64,000 nt of DNA from an uncultured Mediterranea sp. Lineage in GTDB: Bacteria; Bacteroidota; Bacteroidia; Bacteroidales; Bacteroidaceae. Below, piece by piece: positions 27,435 to 35,330 of the stretch. The stretch covers positions 16,224 to 80,223 of the forward strand of contig CAMACX010000008.1 of NCBI GenBank assembly GCA_945831575.1, given 5' to 3'. A model generated the notes under the pieces. It saw only the letters and a program-made list of their open reading frames with translations. It made no database searches and was not told the DNA's origin. How positions within the stretch are numbered: position 1 is the first letter of the stretch; each line of letters begins with the position of its first letter. Position numbers and translations under genes: made by a program.

Positions 27435-28424
27435 TCACCCCTCCTTAATCTCGTTGATGCCACGGCGAATTTTCTCCCAGCGGTTAGGAGTGAGCGTGGT
27501 GCCTACAATCTGGATGACATGACCAGCCAGGAGCGAACCGATGCGGCCACACTTGTCGAGTGAGAGGCCACAGGTCAGACCATAGAGGAAACCTGCCGCA
27601 AAGAAATCGCCTGCCCCTGTCGTATCGCTGGGATGCTTCACGTCACTCGCCGGCACGTGCATCATCTCCGTGCCCTTGCGGATGTAGGTGCCTTTAGCTC
27701 CTACCTTTACCACAGCAATGCTACAGAGTTTGCCTAGCACTTCGAGTGCCTCCTCGGGTTCCAGACCGGTAAAGGCACGTGCCTCGTGCTCATTGGCAAA
27801 CACTACATCCACGTATTTACTCAGCAGCATCTTGAAGAATTCCAGGTTCTCCTCCACGATGTTGTAGCTGGCCATGTCGAGACAGACCTGCAACCCGGCT
27901 GCCTTGGCCAGTTCGATGGCCTGCAGGATGAGGTCATGGTCCTGCACCAGGTAGCCCTCTATAAATAAATAGGTGTAGTCCTTAAACATCTCCGCCGTGA
28001 GCTCCTCGGGCTGCAATGTAGCCGCTGCACCCAGGAAGGTCGCGAAGGTCCGTTCACCTCCATCAGAGATGAAAGTGGAAGCTACACCCGACGGATGCTC
28101 GGGTGAGACGAGCAATTTATCCTCGATACCCAGTTTTTTCAGTTCCTTGCGGAAAAAATTGCCGTAGAGGTCGTTTCCTACCTTCCCAATGAAGCCCGTG
28201 GCCGATTCCAGGTGTGCAAGGGCTCGAATGGCGTTACCAGCCGATCCCCCATTGGAGAGTTTAGTGTTCTGTTGAAGTAGGTATTCATAGATTTTGAGGA
28301 ATTTATCCTCGTTAATCAACGTCATGCTACCCTTTGGTAACCCCATCATTTGAAGTATCTCATCGTTGTCAATGCGAGCCAGTACATCGACCAACGCATT
28401 GCCTAATCCAATTATTTTTTCCAT
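27435..28424 (-). CDS. PfkB-family sugar/adenosine kinase
   Basis: 329-aa ribokinase-like kinase starting at MEKIIGLGNALVD; the track's extra 13 codons reach into the promoter. The N-terminal GGSAGNAIRALAHL and the C-terminal signature DTTGAGDFFAAGFLYG (anion hole and catalytic Asp) are intact. The overall pattern resembles the adenosine-kinase-like PfkB proteins of Bacteroides, but the substrate is not proven. A TATCTTTGC -7 element (complement of 28442-28450) lies 18-26 bp before the start. It is divergent from the tRNA-Asn pair. Confidence 0.87.
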   Translation of the reverse strand: MEKIIGLGNALVDVLARIDNDEILQMMGLPKGSMTLINEDKFLKIYEYLLQQNTKLSNGGSAGNAIRALAHLESATGFIGKVGNDLYGNFFRKELKKLGIEDKLLVSPEHPSGVASTFISDGGERTFATFLGAAATLQPEELTAEMFKDYTYLFIEGYLVQDHDLILQAIELAKAAGLQVCLDMASYNIVEENLEFFKMLLSKYVDVVFANEHEARAFTGLEPEEALEVLGKLCSIAVVKVGAKGTYIRKGTEMMHVPASDVKHPSDTTGAGDFFAAGFLYGLTCGLSLDKCGRIGSLLAGHVIQIVGTTLTPNRWEKIRRGINEIKEG

Positions 28425-28450
28425 TTTCACATAAATTTTTTGCAAAGATA

Positions 28451-28482
28451 TTGCATATTTCAATAATTCCTATTACTTTTGC
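28451..28482 (+). promoter_or_regulatory. Promoter of the tRNA-Asn pair
   Basis: TTG (28451-28453), 20 bp, TACTTTTGC (28474-28482), 22 bp before the first tRNA. It lies back to back with the kinase promoter. Confidence 0.65.
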
Positions 28483-28504
28483 ACCGCAATTCAGAAAAAA
28501 ACAC

Positions 28505-28578
28505 TCTTCGTTAGCTCAGTCGGTTAGAGCATCTGACTGTTAATCAGAGGGTCCTTGGTTCAAGTCCAAGACGAAGAG
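28505..28578 (+). tRNA. tRNA-Asn (anticodon GTT), copy 1
   Basis: Acceptor stem TCTTCGT/ACGAAGA with discriminator G, D arm TAGCTCAGTCGGTTAGAGC, anticodon loop CTGTTAA with anticodon GTT, T arm GGTTCAAGTCC. CCA is not encoded; 74 nt. Confidence 0.95.
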
Positions 28579-28600
28579 CTCCTCAAAATGGATTGCTTAT

Positions 28601-28674
28601 TCTTCGTTAGCTCAGTCGGTTAGAGCATCTGACTGTTAATCAGAGGGTCCTTGGTTCAAGTCCAAGACGAAGAG
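28601..28674 (+). tRNA. tRNA-Asn (anticodon GTT), copy 2
   Basis: Identical in every base to copy 1, starting 22 bp after it, and followed by a terminator. Both are probably processed from one transcript. Confidence 0.95.
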
Positions 28675-28678
28675 CAGA

Positions 28679-28714
28679 AAGGTTCATTGCCGATGCAATG
28701 GACCTTTTTTTATT
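28679..28714 (+). terminator. Intrinsic terminator after the tRNA-Asn pair
   Basis: Stem AAGGTTCATTG / CAATGGACCTT (one G-T pair), 6-nt loop, then a run of T. Confidence 0.8.
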
Positions 28715-28758
28715 TCGTTCGTCAACCATAAACTTATCAACTCAAAATCTCATATGCA

Positions 28759-29340
28759 ATGATTCAGATAGATGATGTAGTCGTTTCGCTTGATGTATTC
28801 CGAGAAAAATTCCTCTGTGACCTTTCGGCCTGCAAGGGGCAGTGTTGTATCGAAGGGGATGCCGGTGCTCCCGTAGAGCTGGATGAAGTGGCCCAGCTGG
28901 AGGATGTGCTTCCTGTCGTGTGGGATGATCTCTCACCCGAGGCACGTCAGGTCATCGAGCGTCAGGGAGTGGTCTATACCGATTGCGAGGGCGACCTTGT
29001 CACCTCGATTGTCAACGGCAAGGATTGTGTCTTTACCTGCTATGACCGTCAGGGCGGCTGCTATTGTGCCATTGAGAAGGCTTATCGCGAGGGGCGTTGT
29101 TCGTTCTATAAACCCGTGTCGTGTCACCTTTATCCCATTCGCGTGGGTGATTACGGTCCCTACAAGGCCGTCAACTACCACCGTTGGGAGGTCTGTAAGG
29201 CTGCTGTGCTTTTGGGAAAGAAAGAGAATCTCCCCCTCTACCGCTTCCTTAAGGAGCCGCTCATCCGCAAGTTTGGTAAGGCGTGGTATCATGAGCTTGA
29301 AGAGGCGGCTGAAGAGCTGAAGAAGCAGGGATTTCTGTAG
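28759..29340 (+). CDS. DUF3109-family cysteine-rich protein
   Basis: 193-aa cytosolic protein with the conserved Cys pattern of DUF3109, related to the YkgJ zinc/iron-chelating group: CDLSACKGQCC, CVFTCYDRQGGCYCAI, then RCSFYKPVSCHLYPIRV. The clusters probably bind Fe or Zn. The function is unknown. It precedes the Cu/Zn permease by 118 bp, though the link may be accidental. Confidence 0.85.
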   Translation: MIQIDDVVVSLDVFREKFLCDLSACKGQCCIEGDAGAPVELDEVAQLEDVLPVVWDDLSPEARQVIERQGVVYTDCEGDLVTSIVNGKDCVFTCYDRQGGCYCAIEKAYREGRCSFYKPVSCHLYPIRVGDYGPYKAVNYHRWEVCKAAVLLGKKENLPLYRFLKEPLIRKFGKAWYHELEEAAEELKKQGFL

Positions 29341-29458
29341 ATGTCCTGTGCTTGCCTCGTTATGGTAAGCCTCTCCTTCTTCTGCGTGCGTCACTTTGCA
29401 ACTCGGTTGCACGGATTTTCGTTTACCTTTGCAGGCAGTTTTTTGAACCAATACGATT

Positions 29459-30832
29459 ATGGAAGAGATTATACACTTGATTAACGAGATGTCACCTTAC
29501 CTGTTGCTGGGTTTTTTCCTGGCAGGGGTGATGCATGCCTTTGTGCCTCGTACCCTCTATAGCCGCTACCTCTCAGCCCGAGGCTTCCGCTCCGTGCTCT
29601 ATGCTGCCCTGCTGGGCATTCCGCTGCCTCTCTGTTCGTGTGGCGTAATCCCCACGGCTATGTCCCTCCGTCGTGAAGGGGCTTCCAAGGGGGCTACGGT
29701 CTCTTTCCTTGTCGCCACACCGCAGACGGGTATAGATTCCATTGTGGCTACCTACTCGCTCATGGGCCTTCCCTTTGCGATTATCCGTCCCTTGGTGGCA
29801 TTGCTCACCGCTCTGTTCGGTGGGCTATTGGTGGATTGTTTTGATGAAGGATGTTCTCCCTCTCCATTTACTTCAGCTTCAGCAGATACTGTTCAAACTT
29901 GCAGTTGTGGGCATGACCATGCAATGCATGCTCACGGCTTCTTTACCCGGTTGAAGGAGGCTTTTCACTACGCTTTCGTAGAAATGATGCAGGATATTGG
30001 CAAGTGGCTGGTCGTTGGCTTGGTTGTCGCCGGACTGATTACCGTGCTGGTTCCCGACAGCTTCTTTGCTCTGTTTGCCGGCGATTCCTTGATGAGCATC
30101 CTCTTTGTGCTACTCTTCTCTATACCGATGTACCTTTGTGCTACAGGCTCCATACCGATTGCTGTAGCCTTGATGCTCAAGGGACTGACTCCCGGGGCAG
30201 CATTGGTCTTGTTGATGGCCGGCCCGGCAAGCAATGCCGCCTCGATGCTTGTCATAGGTAAGGTGCTGGGACGCCGATCGCTGTTGCTCTATCTGCTTTC
30301 TATTGTGGGGGGAGCCGTGGCATTTGGCCTGTTGGTTGATGCTTTGTTTCCTGCTTCGTGGTTTGCCCCATTAGGAAGTGAGGCTGTGGCCGACTGCTGT
30401 GCGACCAGCGAAAGCCACCTCTTCGGGTGGATTTGCACCGTCTTGATGGCGCTGTTGCTGCTTCGAGCCTTCGCGCTGCGCTATTTCGGTCATGAGCGGG
30501 GCTGTCTTTGTCACGACCACGAGGAGTATGCTTGCGAGGATGCGCATTGCAGCTGTCATGTTCATGAGCATCTGGAGGAAGATGCCTGTGGTTGTCGTCT
30601 CTCCGAGGAGACCGTCCCGGTGCGTCGTTATCGGGTCAAGGGAATGAACTGTAACCATTGCCGTGCCAACGTGGAGAAGGCTTTGCGTTCCGTCAGTGGA
30701 GTAAAGCAGGTAGAGGTCTCGCTGAAGGAGGAGATGGCTGTGGTTGAGGGGACTTGTGAGGAGCCGCTGCTCGTTGAGGCGGTGCAATCGTTGGGCTTTG
30801 ATATTTATCTGTTGGAAGGAGACGACGCATGA
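29459..30832 (+). CDS. SO_0444-type Cu/Zn efflux permease with C-terminal HMA domain
   Basis: 457-aa inner-membrane permease of the DUF318/ArsP-like group. Hydrophobic segments include GIPLPLCSCGVIPTAMSLRR (CSCG pore motif), and MLKGLTPGAALVLLMAGPASN marks the second half. Two Cys/His-rich stretches (TCSCGHDHAMHAHG and CLCHDHEEYACEDAHCSCH) and a terminal heavy-metal-associated domain (GMNCNHCRANVEKAL, CxxC) would gather metal. Length and domain order match SO_0444-family Cu/Zn exporters. A -7-like TACCTTTGC is at 29424-29432. Its stop overlaps the Fur-family gene by 4 bp. Confidence 0.88.
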   Translation: MEEIIHLINEMSPYLLLGFFLAGVMHAFVPRTLYSRYLSARGFRSVLYAALLGIPLPLCSCGVIPTAMSLRREGASKGATVSFLVATPQTGIDSIVATYSLMGLPFAIIRPLVALLTALFGGLLVDCFDEGCSPSPFTSASADTVQTCSCGHDHAMHAHGFFTRLKEAFHYAFVEMMQDIGKWLVVGLVVAGLITVLVPDSFFALFAGDSLMSILFVLLFSIPMYLCATGSIPIAVALMLKGLTPGAALVLLMAGPASNAASMLVIGKVLGRRSLLLYLLSIVGGAVAFGLLVDALFPASWFAPLGSEAVADCCATSESHLFGWICTVLMALLLLRAFALRYFGHERGCLCHDHEEYACEDAHCSCHVHEHLEEDACGCRLSEETVPVRRYRVKGMNCNHCRANVEKALRSVSGVKQVEVSLKEEMAVVEGTCEEPLLVEAVQSLGFDIYLLEGDDA

Positions 30833-31278
30833 CGAAGCAATCCGAAGCATTATGGCATCTCAATCCCTCCGCTTACCTGGAGCGGCATGAGGTAAAGCCC
30901 ACGGCCAATCGCATCAGTGTACTCCGGCAGTTGGCTCAGGCTACGCATCCCCTCTCGTTGCGTGAGTTGGAGGAGCAGCTTGAAACCATCGACCGCAGTA
31001 ACCTCTTCCGCACCCTCACCCTCTTCCGCAAAGCCCACTTGGTACACGTCATTGAGGACGGCAGTGAGAGTGTGAAATACGAGCTCTGCCGCGACGGCAG
31101 TGCCACCCACGATGACTTGCATGTCCATTTCCGTTGCGAATCGTGTCAGCGCACTTTCTGCCTGGAGGAGGTACATATTCCTTGTGTGGTGCTTCCTGAG
31201 GGCTTCGAGGCCCTCTCGGTAAACTATGTCATCAAGGGGCTTTGTCCCGACTGTCGCCGCAAGCAGGAGAACCGATAG
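30829..31278 (+). CDS. Fur-family (Zur-like) transcriptional regulator
   Basis: 149-aa metal-sensing repressor. The N-terminal winged helix spans about 20-85 (NRISVLRQLAQATHPLSLREL, recognition helix near IDRSNLFRTLTLFRKAHLV). The dimerisation domain has HDDLHVHFRCESCQRTFCLE and the second CxxC in GLCPDCRRK, a structural zinc site. The ATGA overlap with the permease gene implies coupled translation and that it probably senses the metal exported by its neighbour. Zn or Cu cannot be separated by sequence. Confidence 0.87.
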   Translation: MTKQSEALWHLNPSAYLERHEVKPTANRISVLRQLAQATHPLSLRELEEQLETIDRSNLFRTLTLFRKAHLVHVIEDGSESVKYELCRDGSATHDDLHVHFRCESCQRTFCLEEVHIPCVVLPEGFEALSVNYVIKGLCPDCRRKQENR

Positions 31279-31286
31279 TAAATATT

Positions 31287-31328
31287 GCGTCCCCTTACCA
31301 TCCCATTGCTGGGTACGTAAGGGGACGC
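31287..31328. terminator. Bidirectional hairpin between the fur-like gene and gpmI
   Basis: A 12-bp perfect stem (GCGTCCCCTTAC / GTAAGGGGACGC) with an 18-nt loop that carries its own small CCCA/TGGG pair. It lies between convergent genes. T-rich sequence follows weakly on both strands (TTCTGTGT; AATATTT). Confidence 0.6.
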
Positions 31329-31350
31329 TTCTGTGTAAGATGCTTGGAAA

Positions 31351-32868
31351 TTAGTCGTTGATCAGGTCCTTACCGGTCATCTCGGCGGGTTGCTTCATGC
31401 CGAGGATGTGGAGGATTGAGGGAGCTACGTCAGCCAGTACACCGTTCTCTACGCGGGCAGCCTTGTTTTCCGTTACATAGACGAAGGGCACGGGGTTGAG
31501 CGAGTGGGCCGTGTTGGGCGTGCCATCCTCGTTGAGGGCGTGGTCGGCGTTGCCGTGGTCGGCAATGATGATGACCTCGTAACCGTTGGCCTTGGCGGCT
31601 TCTACGGTCTCGTTCACGCATTGGTCAATGGCTACGACAGCCTTCTCAATGGCGCTGTAGATACCCGTGTGGCCCACCATGTCGCCGTTGGCATAGTTCA
31701 CCACGATGAAGTCATACTTCTGTGTGCCGATGGCCTCCACCAGCTTATCCTTTACCTCGTAAGCGCTCATTTCGGGCTTCAGGTCGTAGGTAGCCACCTT
31801 GGGAGAGGGTACCAGGATGCGCTCTTCGCCCTCATAGGGTGTCTCGCGGCCACCATTGAAGAAGAAGGTGACGTGGGCATACTTCTCGGTTTCAGCAATG
31901 TGGAGCTGGCTCTTGCCCTCATTGGAGAGGTATTCGCCCAGCGTGTTCTGTACGTTCTCCTTGTCGAAGAGGATGTGAACGCCTTTGAAAGAAGCATCGT
32001 AGGGCGTCATGCAGAAGTATTGCAGGCCGGGGATGGTCATCATGCCCTGTTCAGGCATATCCTGCTGCGTCAGCACGATGGTCAGCTCCTTGGCGCGGTC
32101 GTTGCGGTAGTTGAAGAAGATGACTACATCGCCCTCCTTGATGGTGCCATCTACGGTGCTGTTGACGATAGGCTTGATGAACTCATCAGTCACCTCCTCG
32201 TCGTAGCTCTCCTGCATGGCTTTCACCATGTCGTCAGCTTGACGTCCTTCGCCCTTCACGAGCAGGTCGTAGGCAGTCTTCACGCGTTCCCAACGCTTGT
32301 CGCGGTCCATGGCGTAGAAGCGTCCGATGATGCTGGCCACGGTGCCGGCGCTCTGTGCGCAGTGGTCGGTGAGCTGCTGGATGAATCCCTTGCCGCTGCG
32401 AGGGTCGGTGTCACGGCCGTCCATGAAGCAGTGGATGAAGGTATTGCTGATGCCGTAGTCTTTGGCAATGTCGCAGAGCGTGAAGAGGTGCTCGAGCGAG
32501 CTGTGTACGCCACCGTTGGAGGTGAGGCCCATCAGGTGGATGCTCTTGCCCGTCTCCTTGGCATAGCCGTAGGCAGCCTGAATCTCCTTGTTCTGGCGGA
32601 TGCTGCCGTCAGCGCAGGCACGGTTGATTTTCACGAGGTCCTGATATACGATGCGTCCGGCACCGATATTGAGGTGACCCACTTCAGAGTTACCCATCTG
32701 TCCGTCGGGCAGGCCCACGTTCTCGCCGCTGGCTTGCAGTTGGGAGTGGGGGTAGTTGGCCATGAGAGAGTCCCAGTAGGGGGTAGGAGTCTGGGAGATG
32801 ACATCATCTTTCTGGCGGTCGCCGATGCCCCAGCCGTCCAGAATCATCAGAAGTGCTTTTTTGCTCAT
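31351..32868 (-). CDS. gpmI: 2,3-bisphosphoglycerate-independent phosphoglycerate mutase
   Basis: 505-aa Mn-dependent glycolytic mutase. The start was set at [16 protein letters not shown]; the track's 39 extra codons cross the promoter. The catalytic Ser is in [16 protein letters not shown]. Metal ligands are in [20 protein letters not shown] and [16 protein letters not shown]; the phosphotransferase cap domain (about 80-300) includes [14 protein letters not shown]. Length and order are standard. It has a strong promoter at 32941-32972. Confidence 0.96.
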   Translation of the reverse strand: MSKKALLMILDGWGIGDRQKDDVISQTPTPYWDSLMANYPHSQLQASGENVGLPDGQMGNSEVGHLNIGAGRIVYQDLVKINRACADGSIRQNKEIQAAYGYAKETGKSIHLMGLTSNGGVHSSLEHLFTLCDIAKDYGISNTFIHCFMDGRDTDPRSGKGFIQQLTDHCAQSAGTVASIIGRFYAMDRDKRWERVKTAYDLLVKGEGRQADDMVKAMQESYDEEVTDEFIKPIVNSTVDGTIKEGDVVIFFNYRNDRAKELTIVLTQQDMPEQGMMTIPGLQYFCMTPYDASFKGVHILFDKENVQNTLGEYLSNEGKSQLHIAETEKYAHVTFFFNGGRETPYEGEERILVPSPKVATYDLKPEMSAYEVKDKLVEAIGTQKYDFIVVNYANGDMVGHTGIYSAIEKAVVAIDQCVNETVEAAKANGYEVIIIADHGNADHALNEDGTPNTAHSLNPVPFVYVTENKAARVENGVLADVAPSILHILGMKQPAEMTGKDLIND

Positions 32869-32940
32869 AATGTTTATTGGTTTATTGGGTTGATTTTTGC
32901 TTGTTTCCTTCTGTGAATGCGTGTGGTCGCAATTCAGGGC

Positions 32941-32972
32941 GCAAATATACGGTTTTGCAGTTGATTTATCAA
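32941..32972 (-). promoter_or_regulatory. Promoter of gpmI
   Basis: Minus-strand TTG (complement of 32970-32972), 20 bp, TATATTTGC (complement of 32941-32949), about 73 bp before the gpmI start. Confidence 0.75.
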
Positions 32973-33413
32973 GACTTTGGTGCATTTTTTCTTTACCGCT
33001 CTATTGCGCATCGTGATGAGAAGTGATTCTCAACTGTTGAAATTCCTGGAAAGTTCTTAACAGAGGACTTGCCGGCTCATCCGCTAGACAGGCCTAACCT
33101 CTATCCCTAGATTCATTGGCGAGGCACTACGCCCACCACCTCCTTCCTCTAAGGCTGCTCCGCTCCTGCGCTAAAGTAGCTAGGGGATGAACTCGATTTG
33201 AACTCGATTTGAAGTCGATTTGAACTCGATGAAAAATTAGAGATTCATCGACTTCATATCGAGTTCAAATGGGCTTCACTACGGAGGTACATTAGCGTTG
33301 CCTTAGCAGGATGATAGACTTATATCCTGTTCAAGATAGAGGAGGGGTGGAGGGAATAGGCGCATAAAATATCATTACATATTTAGATTTTAAGCCATTT
33401 TTTTATTGGACGA
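32973..33413. other. Gene-free region between gpmI and the PUL regulator
   Basis: About 440 bp without a convincing ORF. It contains the 11-bp repeat cluster at 33187-33270 (listed separately). The rest shows no tRNA, terminator or recognisable RNA. Confidence 0.5.
33187..33270. repeat. 11-bp tandem repeats with an inverted pair
   Basis: Four head-to-tail units of consensus TTGAACTCGAT (33187-33230), the third with a G for C, then after 14 bp two units in inverse orientation (33245-33270). The array can fold into a stem of about 25 bp. The period is close to one helical turn, so protein binding on one DNA face is possible. No gene overlaps it. Confidence 0.65.
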
Positions 33414-33416
33414 TTA

Positions 33417-33449
33417 TTTGGACTTCTCAACGATATTGCCTTATTTTGC
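33417..33449 (+). promoter_or_regulatory. Promoter of the PUL regulator
   Basis: TTTG (33417-33420), 20 bp, TTATTTTGC (33441-33449): a near-consensus Bacteroidota promoter with T for A at the second -7 base, 30 bp before the start codon. Confidence 0.55.
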
Positions 33450-33479
33450 AAACTCAAAACGCAATTGTAGGTACATATC

Positions 33480-35138
33480 ATGGGAAACTGTTATAGGCAC
33501 GTTATATATAGCATATTAATCTTGTTTGTATGGGCCATGTTGCCATGGGCAACGGTGGGGGCAAAAATGCGTCCCGTTGACTCGTTGTTGCTTGTTCTCG
33601 ATGGTGAGATAGAGCAGCGTCATCTGTACAGGGAACAGAAGGAGCAACGTCTTGCCGCCTTGAAGCAGCTACTCGAGAAATCACTTCAGCTCTCCATGCA
33701 GTTTGAGCAATGCAGTCAGCTCTTCAGCGAGTACGAGAGTTATCAGTTTGATTCGGCCTACGTCTATGCCAAACGCTCCCTTCATATTGCCCGTCAGTTG
33801 GGCGACTCAGTGGCACTGGCCCGTGCTCACCGATACGTAGCCCGTTGCTATATTGGCTTGGGTTCTTTCTATGATGCCGTATTACAGGTGGACAGCATCC
33901 CCTACCAACAACTGCCCATTGACGAACAGATTGATTACTATACACTCTGCGTCTATCTCTATCAGGATATGGCAGACTACCTGAAAGGGACAAGAGACCT
34001 CTATCGATGCTATACCGACAAAGCCGAACGCTATCGTTGCTGGTTAAGACAAAACAACTGCCGTTCCACCCTCGACTATGTACGTAAGAACAACCTGGCT
34101 ATAACCCATATTGACAGCCTTCCTCTGGAGCAGAAAAATCCGGCACGCGAGGAGTACGTGCGTGAGTTCCAGCTCTCACTGCACGAGATGGCCGTACAAT
34201 ATTACATAATGGGCGAGACGGCTGAAAGGCAGGGCAATCGTCAACAGGCTATCGCCTATACTGCGCTGTCTGCTATTTACGACATTCGTTCAGCCACACG
34301 CGAGACACGGGCCAGTCAGGTACTGGCCGGCTATCTCTATGAAGAGAAACAGATAGCCCGGGCCGTGCGCTACATCCATCTGGCGCAGGAGGATGCCGAA
34401 TTCTTCAACACCCAGAAGCGCAGAACGGAAATCAATCAAATCCTGCCACGAATCGAAAACCGGCGCTATGACTGGATCAGCAGCCAGCGCACAGCACTCT
34501 GCCTGGGCATTGTGCTCGTGGCAGGACTGCTTCTGCTCGTCATTTGGCTGGCTCTGCGCATCAACTTACGCAATCATAGGTTGGCCGAGGCACGCCGTGA
34601 GATAGCCAATCAAGCCAAGGAACTGCGCGACACGAACGAGGCACTGACCCACAGCAAGCAGCGGCTGGAAGAGGCCAACGACATCAAGGACCAGTACATC
34701 ATACAGTCGCTCTACAGCGACTCCACATTCGTTACCCGCGTGGAAGAGATCTGCCGTCAACTTGACCGTAAACTCAAGGCCCGTCAGTATGCCGACCTCA
34801 ACGGCATCTCTACCATGATGGGCATCAAACAGGAGCGCGAACGGATGACGCTGGCTTTCGATCAGGCTTTTCTCAAGTTGTTTCCCAACTTTCCGGAGGC
34901 CTATAACAACCTTTTTGACGAAGAAAACCGCGTCAACTTCTGTGCCGATGTGCCCATGCCCACCGAGGTGCGCATCTTTGCCTTGATGCGATTGGGCATA
35001 GAGGAAGTCTCCGTGGTGAGCCGCTACCTCAACCTCTCGCCCAACTCCATCTACGTCTATAAGGCTAAGGTCAAAGCCAAGGCCAGGGTAGGGAAGGAGG
35101 AGTTCGAAATGCGCATCAAGCGGATTCCCAAGCCATAA
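33480..35138 (+). CDS. SusR-like membrane-spanning regulator (DUF6377/TPR)
   Basis: 552-aa protein with a signal-like N-terminus (YSILILFVWAMLPWATVGAK) and a periplasmic helical-repeat region (about 60-330; the repeat near FDSAYVYAKRSLHIARQLGD is TPR-like). One membrane helix at about 337-359 (LCLGIVLVAGLLLLVIWLAL) is followed by a cytosolic coiled coil and a C-terminal helix-turn-helix (IEEVSVVSRYLNLSPNSIYVYKAK). This layout matches SusR-type PUL regulators, which sense a periplasmic oligosaccharide and act at the susC promoter. It lies directly before susC in the same direction. Confidence 0.85.
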   Translation: MGNCYRHVIYSILILFVWAMLPWATVGAKMRPVDSLLLVLDGEIEQRHLYREQKEQRLAALKQLLEKSLQLSMQFEQCSQLFSEYESYQFDSAYVYAKRSLHIARQLGDSVALARAHRYVARCYIGLGSFYDAVLQVDSIPYQQLPIDEQIDYYTLCVYLYQDMADYLKGTRDLYRCYTDKAERYRCWLRQNNCRSTLDYVRKNNLAITHIDSLPLEQKNPAREEYVREFQLSLHEMAVQYYIMGETAERQGNRQQAIAYTALSAIYDIRSATRETRASQVLAGYLYEEKQIARAVRYIHLAQEDAEFFNTQKRRTEINQILPRIENRRYDWISSQRTALCLGIVLVAGLLLLVIWLALRINLRNHRLAEARREIANQAKELRDTNEALTHSKQRLEEANDIKDQYIIQSLYSDSTFVTRVEEICRQLDRKLKARQYADLNGISTMMGIKQERERMTLAFDQAFLKLFPNFPEAYNNLFDEENRVNFCADVPMPTEVRIFALMRLGIEEVSVVSRYLNLSPNSIYVYKAKVKAKARVGKEEFEMRIKRIPKP

Positions 35139-35186
35139 ATTACGCCTCTCATCAGACCTTAATTAATCCGCATTTTGATAATTGCA

Positions 35187-35207
35187 ACGGTTTGTTTTAC
35201 AGACCGT
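35187..35207. promoter_or_regulatory. Inverted repeat upstream of susC (candidate operator)
   Basis: ACGGTTTG - TTTTA - CAGACCGT, an 8-bp palindrome with one wobble, 60-80 bp before the putative susC -7 element. No T tract follows, so an operator is likelier than a terminator. Flanking CCTTAATT-type words occur at 35157, 35223 and 35233. Confidence 0.45.
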
Positions 35208-35243
35208 AAGGGTGTTTATGTACCTTAATTTACCCTTAATCAC

Positions 35244-35275
35244 TTCGGTGGCTTGATGCAAACTGTTTACTTTGC
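35244..35275 (+). promoter_or_regulatory. Putative susC promoter
   Basis: TTCG (35244-35247), 19 bp, TTACTTTGC (35267-35275). It is a weak -33 and a one-off -7, as expected for an activated promoter. It overlaps the track's upstream susC start, supporting the start at 35331. Confidence 0.5.
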
Positions 35276-35330
35276 TGCACAAACAACAAAAAAAATTCTT
35301 TATGTTAAACTTAAAAAAACAGGTAAAGCC

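Noticed and set aside
31504-32916. 470-aa plus-strand ORF antisense to gpmI
   Set aside because: Antisense shadow produced by GC-biased codons; gpmI is full length with a promoter.
33187-33270. CRISPR array
   Set aside because: Units of 11 bp with no spacers and with inverted copies; no cas genes in the window.
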